In this document: one piece after another, positions 8,190 to 17,159 of the stretch | Layout of the letters: every line of letters begins with the position of its first letter | Numbering within the stretch: the stretch's first letter is position 1 | Notes under the pieces: model-generated | The model's input: only the letters and a program-made list of their open reading frames with translations | Told to the model about the DNA's origin: nothing | Database searches by the model: none | Position numbers and translations under genes: made by a program | Assembly (NCBI GenBank): GCA_028691515.1 | Contig: JAQUZE010000009.1 | Coordinates: 1 to 63,597, forward strand | Direction: 5' to 3' | Length of the DNA: 63,597 nucleotides | Source: Bacilli bacterium | GTDB lineage: Bacteria > Bacillota_I > Bacilli_A > ML615J-28 > CAG-698

Positions 8190-8558
8190 ATGTGTATTTT
8201 TAAGTGGTGTAAAAGAAAAAAGAAGGATAAGTTTAAACATAAACAAGTAGAGGCAGTTATTTCTAAAGATAAACCAACTCCTTTGGTTTTCAAAAATGAT
8301 GATTTGCCATTTGAAGAAAAAAAAGATATTACAGTTTTAAAAGATGCTATTGATATAAGTAATGATGATGAAATTGAGGACATTGATACTAGTAAAGATT
8401 ATGAAAGAGTTATGGCAAGAAATGCAGCTGTAAAAATTATTCAAGCTGATCTTGACATGAGAAATAATAATAAATTACTAGATAGTAAATCTTCTAGAAA
8501 AGATCCTGAAAGTGATAAAAAAAAGAACTTTGAGGATTTATTTAAGAAAAATAAATAA
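8190..8558 (+). CDS. Small highly charged protein of unknown function
   Basis: I do not recognise this 122-residue protein. It begins MCIFKWCKRKKKDKFKHK, a short Cys/Phe/Trp-containing basic N-terminus, followed by an acidic, Lys/Asp/Glu-rich, apparently disordered stretch, and ends in a Lys-rich tail. No transmembrane segment is visible. The basic amphipathic N-terminus could touch the membrane or nucleic acid, but that is conjecture. AAGGA precedes the ATG and it lies 28 bases after nadE with no terminator between, so it is likely in the nadD-nadE transcript. The 85-codon frame on the other strand at 8126-8383 is a shadow. Confidence 0.7.
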   Translation: MCIFKWCKRKKKDKFKHKQVEAVISKDKPTPLVFKNDDLPFEEKKDITVLKDAIDISNDDEIEDIDTSKDYERVMARNAAVKIIQADLDMRNNNKLLDSKSSRKDPESDKKKNFEDLFKKNK

Positions 8559-8593
8559 GTATTATGATTTCTTATATTTAATAATACATTATA

Positions 8594-8622
8594 TTGACTA
8601 GTATTGCTTTTTATAGTATACT
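8594..8622 (+). promoter_or_regulatory. Sigma-A promoter of the valS T-box leader
   Basis: TTGACT (8594-8599) and TATACT (8617-8622) with a 17-bp spacer; predicted start near 8629. Confidence 0.82.
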
Positions 8623-8628
8623 TTATAT

Positions 8629-8857
8629 ATATTTAAAAACTAAGAAAAGGAAGAGTATTATAATATATTTATTTTAGAGAGTGACTATTTGGTGGAAGGT
8701 CATATAATAGTTATAAGAATGTAGCCTTGGAGTTGAATTGGTGAAATAGTAGTAACTAATTTCGTGAATAAGCGTTAATTATTTGAGAGCACTATATGTG
8801 AATTAAGGTGGTACCGCGATTATTCGTCCTTAAAGATTTATTCTTTAAGGATTTTTT
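8629..8857 (+). promoter_or_regulatory. T-box riboswitch, valine (GUA specifier), upstream of valS
   Basis: Senses uncharged tRNA-Val and switches between terminator and antiterminator. The T-box sequence AAGGTGGTACCGCG is at 8805-8818. Stem I features include AGAGAGTGAC, a TTGGTGGAAG distal loop and the GAAT-GTA-GCCTTGGAG block, placing the specifier GTA (Val) at 8721-8723. The terminator is TCCTTAAAG/CTTTAAGGA plus T-run at 8827-8857. The specifier assignment is by motif alignment, not by folding. Confidence 0.93.
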
Positions 8858-8875
8858 TATAGAAAGGATGTAATT

Positions 8876-11491
8876 ATGAAGCTAAAAGATTTATCAACAA
8901 AATTTGATTTTAAAAAAGTTGAAGAAAATAAGTATGAAAGATGGGTAAAAGAAGGTTATTTTACAGCTGGAGACAGTAGAAAAAAACCATATGCGATGGT
9001 AATTCCTCCGCCTAATATTACTGGAAAATTACATTTAGGACATGTCCTTGATACTACTTTACCTGATATAATTATTAGAAGAAAGAAAATGCAAGGTTAT
9101 GATACTTTATGGTTACCGGGTATGGATCATGCAAGTATTGCAACTCAAGCAAAAGTTGAAGCAAAGTTAAAAAAACAAGGTATATCACGTTATGATTTAG
9201 GTAGAGAAAAGTTTTTAGAAGTAAGCTGGGCATGGAAAGAAGATTATGCAAAATTAATAAGAAAACAGTGGGCAACTCTTGGATTAAGTTTAGATTACAC
9301 TAGAGAAAGATTTACTTTAGATGAAGGATTAAATAGAGCAGTAACTAATGTTTTTATAAAAATGTATGAAGATAAAATTATATATCGTGGAGAGAGAATT
9401 ATTAACTGGGATACAGTTAGTAAAACAGCTCTGTCTAATATAGAAGTAGATTACAGTGATATTGAAGGAGCATTTTATTATTATGAATATAAGTTTGTGG
9501 ATGAAGAAGGCGGTTTAACTGTTGCTACTACAAGACCAGAAACTATGTTTGGTGATCAAGCTTTAATGGTACATCCAGATGATGAAAGATTTAAAAAATA
9601 TGTTGGTAAAAAAGTATATATTCCACTAACTGATACAATTATTCCTGTAATTGAAGATGATTATGTTGATAAAGAATTTGGTACTGGTATTGTAAAGGTT
9701 ACTCCTGCACATGATCCTAATGATTTTGAGGTTGGAGTTAGACATAATTTAAATTTTGTTTTATGTATGAATGACGACGGAACAATGAATAATTTAGCTG
9801 GCAGATATGAAGGTCTAGATCGTTTTGATTGTCGCAAAAAAGTTGTTGAAGACATGAAAAAATCAGGACATTTATTTAAAATTAATAAGATTGTTCATTC
9901 TGTTGGTCATAGCGAAAGAACAGGTTCAATTGTTGAACCAAGATTATCCAAACAATGGTTTGTTTCTATGGATAAATTAGCAAAAGATGTTATTGAAATG
10001 CAAAATAAAGAAGAGGAAAAGATTCATTTTCATCCTACACATTTTGAAAAAATATTTTTAAATTGGTTAAATAATATACAAGATTGGTGTATTAGTAGAC
10101 AACTTTGGTGGGGACATAGGATTCCTGCTTGGTATAAGGGAGAAGAAGTTTTTGTAGGTGAAGAAAAACCTGAGGGAGAAGGATGGGAACAAGATCCAGA
10201 TGTTTTGGATACTTGGTTTTCAAGTGCCTTATGGCCTTTTTCAACAATGGGTTGGCCTGATAAAACTTTTGATTTAGAGAGATTTTTTCCCAATGATACT
10301 TTAGTCACAGGGTATGATATCATCTTTTTTTGGGTTGCTCGAATGGCATTTCAATCAAAATATTTACTAAATACAAGACCATTTAAGGATGTTTTAATTC
10401 ATGGTTTAATAAGAGATGAATTGGGTAGAAAAGTATCGAAATCATTAAATAATGGTGCTGATATGTTAGAAGTGATTGATAAATATGGTGCGGACACCTT
10501 AAGATATTTTATTAGTACTACTGGAGGACCAGGGCAAGATTTTAGATATTCAGATGAAAAATTAGAATCTACTTGGAATTTTATTAACAAAATATGGAAT
10601 ATTGCTCGTTACATAGGTATACAATTTGATAATAATGAATATATAAAAGAAAATATTGATTTTGGAAGTATAAATAGTGTTGATAAATGGATATTATCAA
10701 AGACAAACCAAATTATTAGAGAAGTAGATGAAAATTTTGAAAAATTTGAATTTGGTGAAGTTGCAAGAACCATTTATAATTTTGTTTGGGATGATTTTGC
10801 TTCTTGGTATTTAGAAATGACAAAAGTTGTTTTCCAAGAAGAAGATAAAAGGTTAAAGATTAACACTTGTTCAGTATTAGATTATGTACTTACAGTAGTA
10901 ATAAAATTACTTCATCCATTTATTCCTTTTGTTACAGAAGAAATATATCAATCATATCATAAAGATAGTATTGTTATTAGTAATTGGCCAGTTGCAAATA
11001 AAGATTTTGATTTTAATGATTCATCAGATATATTAATAATTTTTGATATAATAACTGCTATAAGAAATATAAGAGCTGAGAAAAATGTTCCTAATTCAAA
11101 AAAAATTGATTTACAAATTGAATGTAGAAACGATTTTAGCTATAAAACGATTGAAAATCATTTATCATATTTACAAAGATTTACCAATTATGATAATTTA
11201 ATAATTACTAAAAAAGCAATTGATGGAAATAAAAAAGTTATTAAAGTTTTAACTAATGTTACAATTGCTATCCCATTAGAAACTTTAGTTGATAAAGAAG
11301 AGGAATTATTAAAGCTTGAAGAAAATAAAACTTTAATTTTATCAGAGATAAAAAGGTGTGAATCAATGTTAGGAAATAAAAATTTTATTACAAAAGCGCC
11401 AGCTTTTAAGATTGATGAAGAAAAGTTAAAGCTTAAAAATTATACAAAACAATTAGAAGCAATAAATAAATCTATTGATGATTTAAGATAG
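8876..11491 (+). CDS. valS: Valyl-tRNA synthetase
   Basis: Class Ia synthetase that charges tRNA-Val and edits misactivated Thr. The 871-residue product carries the HIGH-type site in NITGKLHLGH (HLGH at 53-56), the CP1 editing domain with TTRPETMFGD and HDPNDFEVG, the KVSKS form of the KMSKS loop at 519-523, an anticodon-binding helical domain, and the C-terminal coiled-coil arm (about 800-871) typical of ValRS. Length is normal. It is controlled by the T-box leader at 8629-8857, and folC follows after 7 bases as in many Bacillota. Confidence 0.98.
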   Translation: MKLKDLSTKFDFKKVEENKYERWVKEGYFTAGDSRKKPYAMVIPPPNITGKLHLGHVLDTTLPDIIIRRKKMQGYDTLWLPGMDHASIATQAKVEAKLKKQGISRYDLGREKFLEVSWAWKEDYAKLIRKQWATLGLSLDYTRERFTLDEGLNRAVTNVFIKMYEDKIIYRGERIINWDTVSKTALSNIEVDYSDIEGAFYYYEYKFVDEEGGLTVATTRPETMFGDQALMVHPDDERFKKYVGKKVYIPLTDTIIPVIEDDYVDKEFGTGIVKVTPAHDPNDFEVGVRHNLNFVLCMNDDGTMNNLAGRYEGLDRFDCRKKVVEDMKKSGHLFKINKIVHSVGHSERTGSIVEPRLSKQWFVSMDKLAKDVIEMQNKEEEKIHFHPTHFEKIFLNWLNNIQDWCISRQLWWGHRIPAWYKGEEVFVGEEKPEGEGWEQDPDVLDTWFSSALWPFSTMGWPDKTFDLERFFPNDTLVTGYDIIFFWVARMAFQSKYLLNTRPFKDVLIHGLIRDELGRKVSKSLNNGADMLEVIDKYGADTLRYFISTTGGPGQDFRYSDEKLESTWNFINKIWNIARYIGIQFDNNEYIKENIDFGSINSVDKWILSKTNQIIREVDENFEKFEFGEVARTIYNFVWDDFASWYLEMTKVVFQEEDKRLKINTCSVLDYVLTVVIKLLHPFIPFVTEEIYQSYHKDSIVISNWPVANKDFDFNDSSDILIIFDIITAIRNIRAEKNVPNSKKIDLQIECRNDFSYKTIENHLSYLQRFTNYDNLIITKKAIDGNKKVIKVLTNVTIAIPLETLVDKEEELLKLEENKTLILSEIKRCESMLGNKNFITKAPAFKIDEEKLKLKNYTKQLEAINKSIDDLR

Positions 11492-11498
11492 AGGAAAT

Positions 11499-12776
11499 AT
11501 GTTTACAGATATAAAAGATTTTATACTATTTGTTGAATCACAAAAAAGAAACGAGAAAAAAACTTCTTTGGATAGAATGAGAAGAATTGCTGAAATATAT
11601 GGTAATCCTCAAGATAAATTACAATTTATACATATAGGTGGAACGAACGGTAAAGGTTCATTATGTAGTTTTATAGAAAATATATTAATTGCATCCGGTT
11701 TAAATGTTGGAAAATTTATATCTCCATATATTGTATCTTTTAATGAAAGAATTACTTTTAATAAACAATATATAAGTGATATTGATTTATTAAAATATGG
11801 TAATTTTATTCTTAGTAAATATGATTATTTAGATGAATTAGGTATTGCACGTTTGTCTTTTTTTGAATTTGTCACTCTATTATCTTTTCTTTATTTTAAA
11901 GATAAAGAATATATTGATGTTGTTGTTCTAGAAGTAGGAATTGGTGGCCTGCTTGATTCTACAAATATTGTAAAAAATGTAATTGCATCTGCAATAAGTA
12001 ATGTAAATTTAGATCATATGAATATTTTAGGTAACACTATTGAAGAGATAGCATTACAAAAACTTGGAATTGTAAAACAAAATGTTCCGTTTTTTACAAT
12101 TCAAAATGATGCTTTAACAGATCTTTTTATAACTGAAACAAATAAAAAAAATTCACTTTTAAATATAATTAATTTTTCAGATATTAAAAATTTAAATGTT
12201 TCTGACGAATGTACTACTTTTGATTATAAAGAATTAAATAATGTGAAAATAAAATTGCTAGGAAAATATCAATCAGAAAATGCTGCAATTGCTATTGAAA
12301 TATGTAAGTATTTAAATGATAATAACATTTATAAAATAAACCAAAATTGTATTTATGAAGGTTTACTAAATACTTTTTGGCCAGGGAGATTACAAGTAGT
12401 TTCTAAAGAGCCTCTAATCATCGTAGATGGTGCTCATAATATTGATGCCATTAATAGACAAGTTGAGTTCATTAAAGTTATTAAAGGTAATAGAAAATTA
12501 AAAGTTTATTTTGCTGTTTCTGCAAATAAAGATAAGGAGCATATGATTTCTTTGCTTGATAATGTTGCAGACAAAATTGTTTTCACTGAGTTTCATTATA
12601 AAAGAAGTGATGAAGCAATTAATTTATTAAATTTCACTACTATAGCAGATAAAAGTATAGAATATGATTTAGTAGAAGCTGTTAATAAAAGTTTAAATCT
12701 TTCTAATGATTGGATTATAATCTTTACAGGAAGTTTATATTTTGTTAGTGAAATATTAAAAATATTTAATAAATAG
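11499..12776 (+). CDS. folC: Folylpolyglutamate synthase/dihydrofolate synthase
   Basis: Mur-ligase-family enzyme that adds glutamate to folates. The 425 residues include the P-loop HIGGTNGKGS near residue 50, a central ATPase domain with the SxVNLDHM-type segment (ISNVNLDHMNILG), and the C-terminal Mur ligase domain with PGRLQVV and VDGAHN. It is the normal valS neighbour in Bacillota, 7 bases downstream and therefore under the same T-box. Whether the dihydrofolate synthase activity is retained cannot be told from sequence. Confidence 0.94.
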   Translation: MFTDIKDFILFVESQKRNEKKTSLDRMRRIAEIYGNPQDKLQFIHIGGTNGKGSLCSFIENILIASGLNVGKFISPYIVSFNERITFNKQYISDIDLLKYGNFILSKYDYLDELGIARLSFFEFVTLLSFLYFKDKEYIDVVVLEVGIGGLLDSTNIVKNVIASAISNVNLDHMNILGNTIEEIALQKLGIVKQNVPFFTIQNDALTDLFITETNKKNSLLNIINFSDIKNLNVSDECTTFDYKELNNVKIKLLGKYQSENAAIAIEICKYLNDNNIYKINQNCIYEGLLNTFWPGRLQVVSKEPLIIVDGAHNIDAINRQVEFIKVIKGNRKLKVYFAVSANKDKEHMISLLDNVADKIVFTEFHYKRSDEAINLLNFTTIADKSIEYDLVEAVNKSLNLSNDWIIIFTGSLYFVSEILKIFNK

Positions 12777-12789
12777 CATAAATTTTATG

Positions 12790-12820
12790 CACCTTCTATA
12801 ATATTTATTTATAGAAGGTG
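12790..12820 (+). other. Hairpin burying the radC ribosome-binding site, with an internal -10-like box
   Basis: CACCTTCTATAA (12790-12801) is the exact reverse complement of TTATAGAAGGTG (12809-12820), with a 7-base loop. The 3' arm contains the radC Shine-Dalgarno AGAAGGTG. A TATAAT (12797-12802) overlaps the 5' arm and loop. A second palindrome, GCATAAATTTTATGC, lies at 12777-12791. The tail ATTTTATG is a weak T-run, so termination of folC transcripts is also possible. Confidence 0.7.
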
Positions 12821-12825
12821 ATTTT

Positions 12826-13506
12826 ATGAAATATATGTTAAAAGAAATACCAATTGACGAGAGACCCAGAGAAAGACTATTAAAATATGGATCTTCCTCG
12901 CTTGCAAATTATGAGTTACTAGCAATAATTATAAGGACAGGCAGCTATAAAAAATCTGTATTAGACATATCTAAAGAAGTATTAATAAAATTTGATAGTT
13001 TAGAACAAATAAATGAAGCAACAGTTGTTGAACTGATGCAAATTAGTGGCATTGGGAAAGCAAAAGCTATTAGTCTTTTAGCAGCTATTGAATTAGGAAA
13101 AAGAATTAACATTCCTATGAATTGTAATATTAAAATTAAAAGTCCATTTGACTCTTATACATATCTAAAAGATAATTTACAATATTTAAATCAAGAAAAT
13201 CTTGTTGCTTTGTATTTAAATAGTAAAAGTGAAGTTATTGCTAAAAGGACTGTTACGATTGGATCACTCAATCAAACGCTTTTTAACATTAAAGATATAT
13301 TAAAATGGGCTTTAAAATATTCTGCAGCTGGAATAATTATTGCTCACAATCATCCCAGTGGTGATCCTAATCCTTCTAAGCAAGATATTGAAGCTACACA
13401 TGCTTTAATTCAAGCAGCTAAACTTATGGAAATAATAATTGTTGATCACATAATTATTGGAAAAAATAAATATTGTAGTTTTAAAGAAAAACATATAATA
13501 GAATAG
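12826..13506 (+). CDS. radC: RadC-family JAB1/MPN protein (DUF2466)
   Basis: A member of the RadC family; its old link to DNA repair is not well supported and the role is unclear. The 226-residue protein has an N-terminal helix-hairpin-helix segment (LMQISGIGKAKAISLLAA, about residues 70-88) and a C-terminal JAB1/MPN metalloprotease-like domain with the zinc motif AHNHPSGDPNPSKQD (His-x-His ... Asp) near residue 170 and an upstream conserved Glu. The ribosome-binding site GAAGGTG lies in a 12-bp hairpin stem, suggesting controlled translation. The YgjP-like gene follows 9 bases later. Confidence 0.95.
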   Translation: MKYMLKEIPIDERPRERLLKYGSSSLANYELLAIIIRTGSYKKSVLDISKEVLIKFDSLEQINEATVVELMQISGIGKAKAISLLAAIELGKRINIPMNCNIKIKSPFDSYTYLKDNLQYLNQENLVALYLNSKSEVIAKRTVTIGSLNQTLFNIKDILKWALKYSAAGIIIAHNHPSGDPNPSKQDIEATHALIQAAKLMEIIIVDHIIIGKNKYCSFKEKHIIE

Positions 13507-13515
13507 AGGTAATTT

Positions 13516-14235
13516 TTGGAAAAAAATGCTTTAAAAATTGATATTGAAGGAAATTTATATGATTGTTTTATTTCTAAGAAAAAAATAAGTAGAATTATTA
13601 TGAAGGTTAATGCTTTATTGCAAATTAATATAAGTTGCCCATTAATTTTTTCACAAAGTAAATGTCTTGATTTTATAGATAAAAACTCTGAATGGTTAAA
13701 AACGACAATCAAGGAAAGGAGGGAGATTTATAATAAAATGCATGTTGTAGAGTGTTTAGAGAGAAAAGGTATTTGGTTAAAAGGAAAATATTATAATTTT
13801 CAGTATTCTAATAATAACATTTTATATTTGTTTGATAAAAATAATTTATACATTCCTAAGAAACAAATAATTGATAAAACGTTTATAGAAAAGCTTAGAA
13901 AGCCTTTTTATAATGAAATTGAAAATATGTTTAATTCTTTTAAAACTATTTATTCTAACATTATTCCAAATGATACTATACTAACTTTTAAAAGATTAAA
14001 AACAAAATGGGGATCTTGTAATTACAAAAAAAATATTATAGTGATTAATAAAGCTTTAGTTTCGGTGCCTGATGAAATATTACAATTTGTATTTATACAT
14101 GAGTTTGTTCATTTTATTTTTCCCAATCACGGAATAAAATTTAAAGAAAAATTAAATAGTCTTTTACCCAATTATAAAGTTTTGGAAAAAGAGCTTAAAA
14201 ATTACAATTTTTTACTAGAAAAAGGTGTTTTTTAA
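13516..14235 (+). CDS. YgjP-like zinc metallopeptidase (DUF45/M48-type)
   Basis: A putative metallopeptidase of the YgjP/DUF45 family. The conserved core is all present in the 239 residues: the KTKWGSC segment (about 168-174), then IHEFVHF with HExxH-type His195, Glu196 and His199, followed by the third ligand region PNHGIKFKEKL. The substrate is unknown for the family. The start is TTG at 13516, 5 bases after AGAGGT; no ATG occurs until about 28 codons in, which would cut into conserved sequence. It follows radC by 9 bases and probably shares its transcript. Confidence 0.88.
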   Translation: MEKNALKIDIEGNLYDCFISKKKISRIIMKVNALLQINISCPLIFSQSKCLDFIDKNSEWLKTTIKERREIYNKMHVVECLERKGIWLKGKYYNFQYSNNNILYLFDKNNLYIPKKQIIDKTFIEKLRKPFYNEIENMFNSFKTIYSNIIPNDTILTFKRLKTKWGSCNYKKNIIVINKALVSVPDEILQFVFIHEFVHFIFPNHGIKFKEKLNSLLPNYKVLEKELKNYNFLLEKGVF

Positions 14236-14360
14236 CTTTTTTAATAAAAATCAGAGCATTAACCAGCATTTTTATTAGAGCTTTTTTTTCAAAAAAATGT
14301 TGTTTTAAAAATGTTATTTATATCATACAATTATTATTATGAAGAGTTGAGGAGGTTTGT

Positions 14361-15596
14361 ATGTTAAAAAACATTTGTAAGTTCAAAGTAAAAGAGAAAA
14401 AACCAAATTATAACTTTGAATTATTTTATTATGCTCAAGCAGCTAAAAAGGAACGACTATTAAAAAATTGGACATTAGATTACGTATCACATGGTTTATG
14501 TAGTATTAGTTATATGAGTAAATTTGAAAATCATTTGATAAAACCTGAAACGCGTTTTCTAAAAGAATTACAAAAAGTTTATGGAGTAAAATTTGAAAAT
14601 AAACAATTAGAGAAAACCCAGGAAATGCTGGATAAAGTTTTAACTGTTTTTATTCATAATGACCATGATGCACTATATTCAATGTTTCAATCTATAAAAC
14701 ATAATAATTTTAATGTTCCAAGATCTTTAATTTTATGTTTTTATTATTTATTAATTAAAGATGATAATAGTTTAATTAAAGAAATAAAAGAACTAGATAC
14801 AATAAAAGATTCTATGACTAATCAAGAACAAATATTATTGTTGTTCATTGTTATGCAACATAAGTTAAATAATTATGATTTCTTAGATATGGTCTATTAT
14901 TTAAAATGTTTTGATGAAGTTATGTTAACCTCATATGAAGAAAAGTGGATGTTAGCTTATATTGAAATGTTATATGGATATCATATAAATGATATTTCAA
15001 TTATTTTAAAACACAAAAAAATTTTGTTTGATGAGGGAAATATGTTTTATCCTACAAGTGGTAAAATTAAAGCAAATTTGATATTTTTAGAAATTATATC
15101 AAGAAACGCATTTGCTAATGTTATTAAAGAAGTTGAAGTTATTAATGCGAATTTTTTTAATGATAAATTTGCAAATGATATTTTTTATTTGCGATGTTTG
15201 ATATTGTTAAATGGATTTAAGTATGAAGAAGTAGTTAAAGAAATTATAGATAAAGAACTTATGGTTGAAGATAGATTTTTAGCTTTGATCGGTTATTGTG
15301 CATATAAAACTCGTTTAGACTTAGCTATACAATATTTTGAAAACTATTCAACAAATTTTTCTTATGCAAAAAGTGGAGAAATACATAAAATATTTAATGG
15401 GTTTATATCCATGTTAATTAAAGATCCTAAGAATAAAAATTTAGAAATAAGAGAAATAATGAAGTTTGATATAATACCTTATAATAAGACGCATAAACAT
15501 GTTTTATACAGTAAAGTTTATTATGATTATTTTGTAAATATTTTAAGAAGCGAATCTAAATATAAAGATACCGTCAATTTTATTATGAATTACTAA
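14361..15596 (+). CDS. HTH (XRE-type) regulator with C-terminal helical repeats, RRNPP/Rgg-like
   Basis: A 411-residue probable DNA-binding regulator. Residues about 25-78 fit an XRE helix-turn-helix: RLLKNWTLDYVSHGLCSISY then MSKFENHLIKPE, matching the pattern Tlxxls-gics-sylSkiE. The remaining ~330 residues are all-helical and look like degenerate TPR units. That HTH-plus-TPR plan is the architecture of Rgg/PlcR-type peptide-responsive regulators, but also of non-peptide regulators, so the ligand is unknown. It has a strong GGAGG ribosome-binding site, stands alone, and no short pheromone-like ORF with a signal peptide is apparent next to it. Confidence 0.72.
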   Translation: MLKNICKFKVKEKKPNYNFELFYYAQAAKKERLLKNWTLDYVSHGLCSISYMSKFENHLIKPETRFLKELQKVYGVKFENKQLEKTQEMLDKVLTVFIHNDHDALYSMFQSIKHNNFNVPRSLILCFYYLLIKDDNSLIKEIKELDTIKDSMTNQEQILLLFIVMQHKLNNYDFLDMVYYLKCFDEVMLTSYEEKWMLAYIEMLYGYHINDISIILKHKKILFDEGNMFYPTSGKIKANLIFLEIISRNAFANVIKEVEVINANFFNDKFANDIFYLRCLILLNGFKYEEVVKEIIDKELMVEDRFLALIGYCAYKTRLDLAIQYFENYSTNFSYAKSGEIHKIFNGFISMLIKDPKNKNLEIREIMKFDIIPYNKTHKHVLYSKVYYDYFVNILRSESKYKDTVNFIMNY

Positions 15597-15608
15597 TTAT
15601 TGATATAC

Positions 15609-15637
15609 TTGAAGATTTTATTAATTTAGAGTATAAT
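15609..15637 (+). promoter_or_regulatory. Promoter of the trmR-trhP1-trhP2 operon
   Basis: TTGAAG (15609-15614) and TATAAT (15632-15637), spacer 17 bp, 19 bases ahead of the first ATG. Confidence 0.75.
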
Positions 15638-15655
15638 ATTTAATAGGTGAATAAT

Positions 15656-16285
15656 ATGAATGAATATTTTAAATCTTTAAATAAATATGTTATTTCTGAA
15701 GAAATGAATCTTTTAGAACAATATGCAAAAATTAATGGTATTCCTATTATTAACAAGGAAAGTCTTTCATTTTTATTGTTATTAATAGAAACTAATAATA
15801 TTACAAAGATTTTAGAAATTGGTACAGCAATAGGGTATAGTGCCATTAACATGGCACTATTAAACCCTAATATTTATATAGATACAATAGAAAAAAAAGA
15901 AGAAATGTGTAATTTAGCTTATAAAAATATTTGTTTGTTCGAATTAAATGAAAGAATAAATTTAATTTGTGATGATGCACTAAATCTAGATATAAATGTT
16001 TTAAAAGAAGAATATGATTTAATATTTATTGATGCTGCGAAAGCACAAAATATTAACTTTTTTAATAAATATGAAATGAAATTATCAAAAAAAGGAATTA
16101 TTGTAACAGATAATCTTTTTTTTCATGGGATTTTATTTAAAAAAGATTTATCTAAGAATTTGAGAGGACTTTCAAAAAAAATTAAATTGTATAATGAGTT
16201 TCTTTCTAACAATAACAATTTTAAGACTTATTTTATTCCTGTAGGAGATGGGATGAGCGTTAGCATTAGGAGATATAATGACTAA
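15656..16285 (+). CDS. trmR: tRNA 5-hydroxyuridine methyltransferase (YrrM/TrmR-type O-methyltransferase)
   Basis: A class I SAM methyltransferase of the COMT-like family with motif I ILEIGTAIGYSA near residue 50 and the metal-site IFIDAAKA near residue 122. The protein is 209 residues from ATG 15656, which follows TAGGTG; the earlier in-frame GTG at 15647 overlaps that site. The following two U32-family genes give the yrrM-yrrN-yrrO order of B. subtilis, where TrmR methylates ho5U34 to mo5U in tRNA. The specific function is inferred from that conserved order. It overlaps the next gene by 8 bases. Confidence 0.87.
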   Translation: MNEYFKSLNKYVISEEMNLLEQYAKINGIPIINKESLSFLLLLIETNNITKILEIGTAIGYSAINMALLNPNIYIDTIEKKEEMCNLAYKNICLFELNERINLICDDALNLDINVLKEEYDLIFIDAAKAQNINFFNKYEMKLSKKGIIVTDNLFFHGILFKKDLSKNLRGLSKKIKLYNEFLSNNNNFKTYFIPVGDGMSVSIRRYND

Positions 16286-17159
16286 AATAATTATTGATTT
16301 AGAGAATATAAAAGATATAAATTCATATTTAGTTGATGGTTTTATTATAAACATTAAAAATTTTTCAACATATAATGGTTGTAATTTTTCAATTGATAAT
16401 TTAATTGAGATTATTAATTTAGTAAAAATAAATAATAAACAAGTTTTTTTAAATATTGATCGTTTATTTTCTGAAGATGATTTAGATCAATTATATGAAT
16501 TATTTAAGGTCATTGATAATATTGAATATGATTATTTAATTTTTTCTGATTTTTCTGTGTATTATTATTTCAACAAAAAGAATATGTTAAATAAGTTAAT
16601 ATATGATGCAAAGACAATGGGGACTAATATAGATGATATTAATTTTTTTAAAGATAGAAATGTTATGGTTTTTGTTGCTAATGAACTTAGTAAAGAACAA
16701 ATAAAGATTTTAAGTGAAACGAATAATACTTGTATGGAAGTTTTCGGATATCATCAGATTTTTTATTCAAAAAGACCAATTTTATCTTTGTTTAATGAAT
16801 TTGAAAATTTAAATATATCTTTAAAAAATACATTATTAGAAATCAAAGAAATATCTAGAGATTCTTACTATAAAATATATGAATCAGATTTGGGAACTTT
16901 TGTTTATACAGATTATATATATTGTGCTTATGATGATATAAAGGTATTTGTTAATAATTTTAAATATATTAAAATTAATCCAATTTTTTTAAATAATAAA
17001 AATATGATGGAGATAATTTCATATTATAGAGATTTAATTAAGAATAAAAATATAACTGAAAATGAATTATTAATTAAAAAATCTTTTCCTAATGTAAAAA
17101 GTGGATTTTTAATAAAGAAATCTGTTTTATTAAAGGAGGATACTCATGAAGAAAATTGA
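16278..17159 (+). CDS. trhP1: U32-family protein, small subunit (YrrN/TrhP1-like)
   Basis: A 293-residue, poorly conserved U32-family protein. It lacks the Cys cluster seen in its downstream partner but shares the TIM-barrel-like beginning and segments such as the KQVFLNID and MEVFGYHQI stretches. In B. subtilis the shorter YrrN works with YrrO in prephenate-dependent hydroxylation of tRNA U34. The call relies on size, order (methyltransferase, short U32, long U32) and overlap with both neighbours (8 and 14 bases). The sequence is more diverged and AT-rich than its neighbours, so recognition by sequence alone is weak. Confidence 0.78.
   Translation: MTKIIIDLENIKDINSYLVDGFIINIKNFSTYNGCNFSIDNLIEIINLVKINNKQVFLNIDRLFSEDDLDQLYELFKVIDNIEYDYLIFSDFSVYYYFNKKNMLNKLIYDAKTMGTNIDDINFFKDRNVMVFVANELSKEQIKILSETNNTCMEVFGYHQIFYSKRPILSLFNEFENLNISLKNTLLEIKEISRDSYYKIYESDLGTFVYTDYIYCAYDDIKVFVNNFKYIKINPIFLNNKNMMEIISYYRDLIKNKNITENELLIKKSFPNVKSGFLIKKSVLLKEDTHEEN

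Noticed and set aside
8126-8383. 85-codon minus-strand ORF overlapping the end of nadE and the small charged gene
   Set aside because: No ribosome-binding site or conserved sequence; it is opposite two better-supported frames, and low-complexity K/D/E coding readily yields S/F/L-rich antisense frames.
14236-14290. Possible terminator after the YgjP-like gene
   Set aside because: AATAAAAAT and ATTTTTATT can pair across a long loop, but the stem is all A/T and the loop large, so it is not a convincing terminator.
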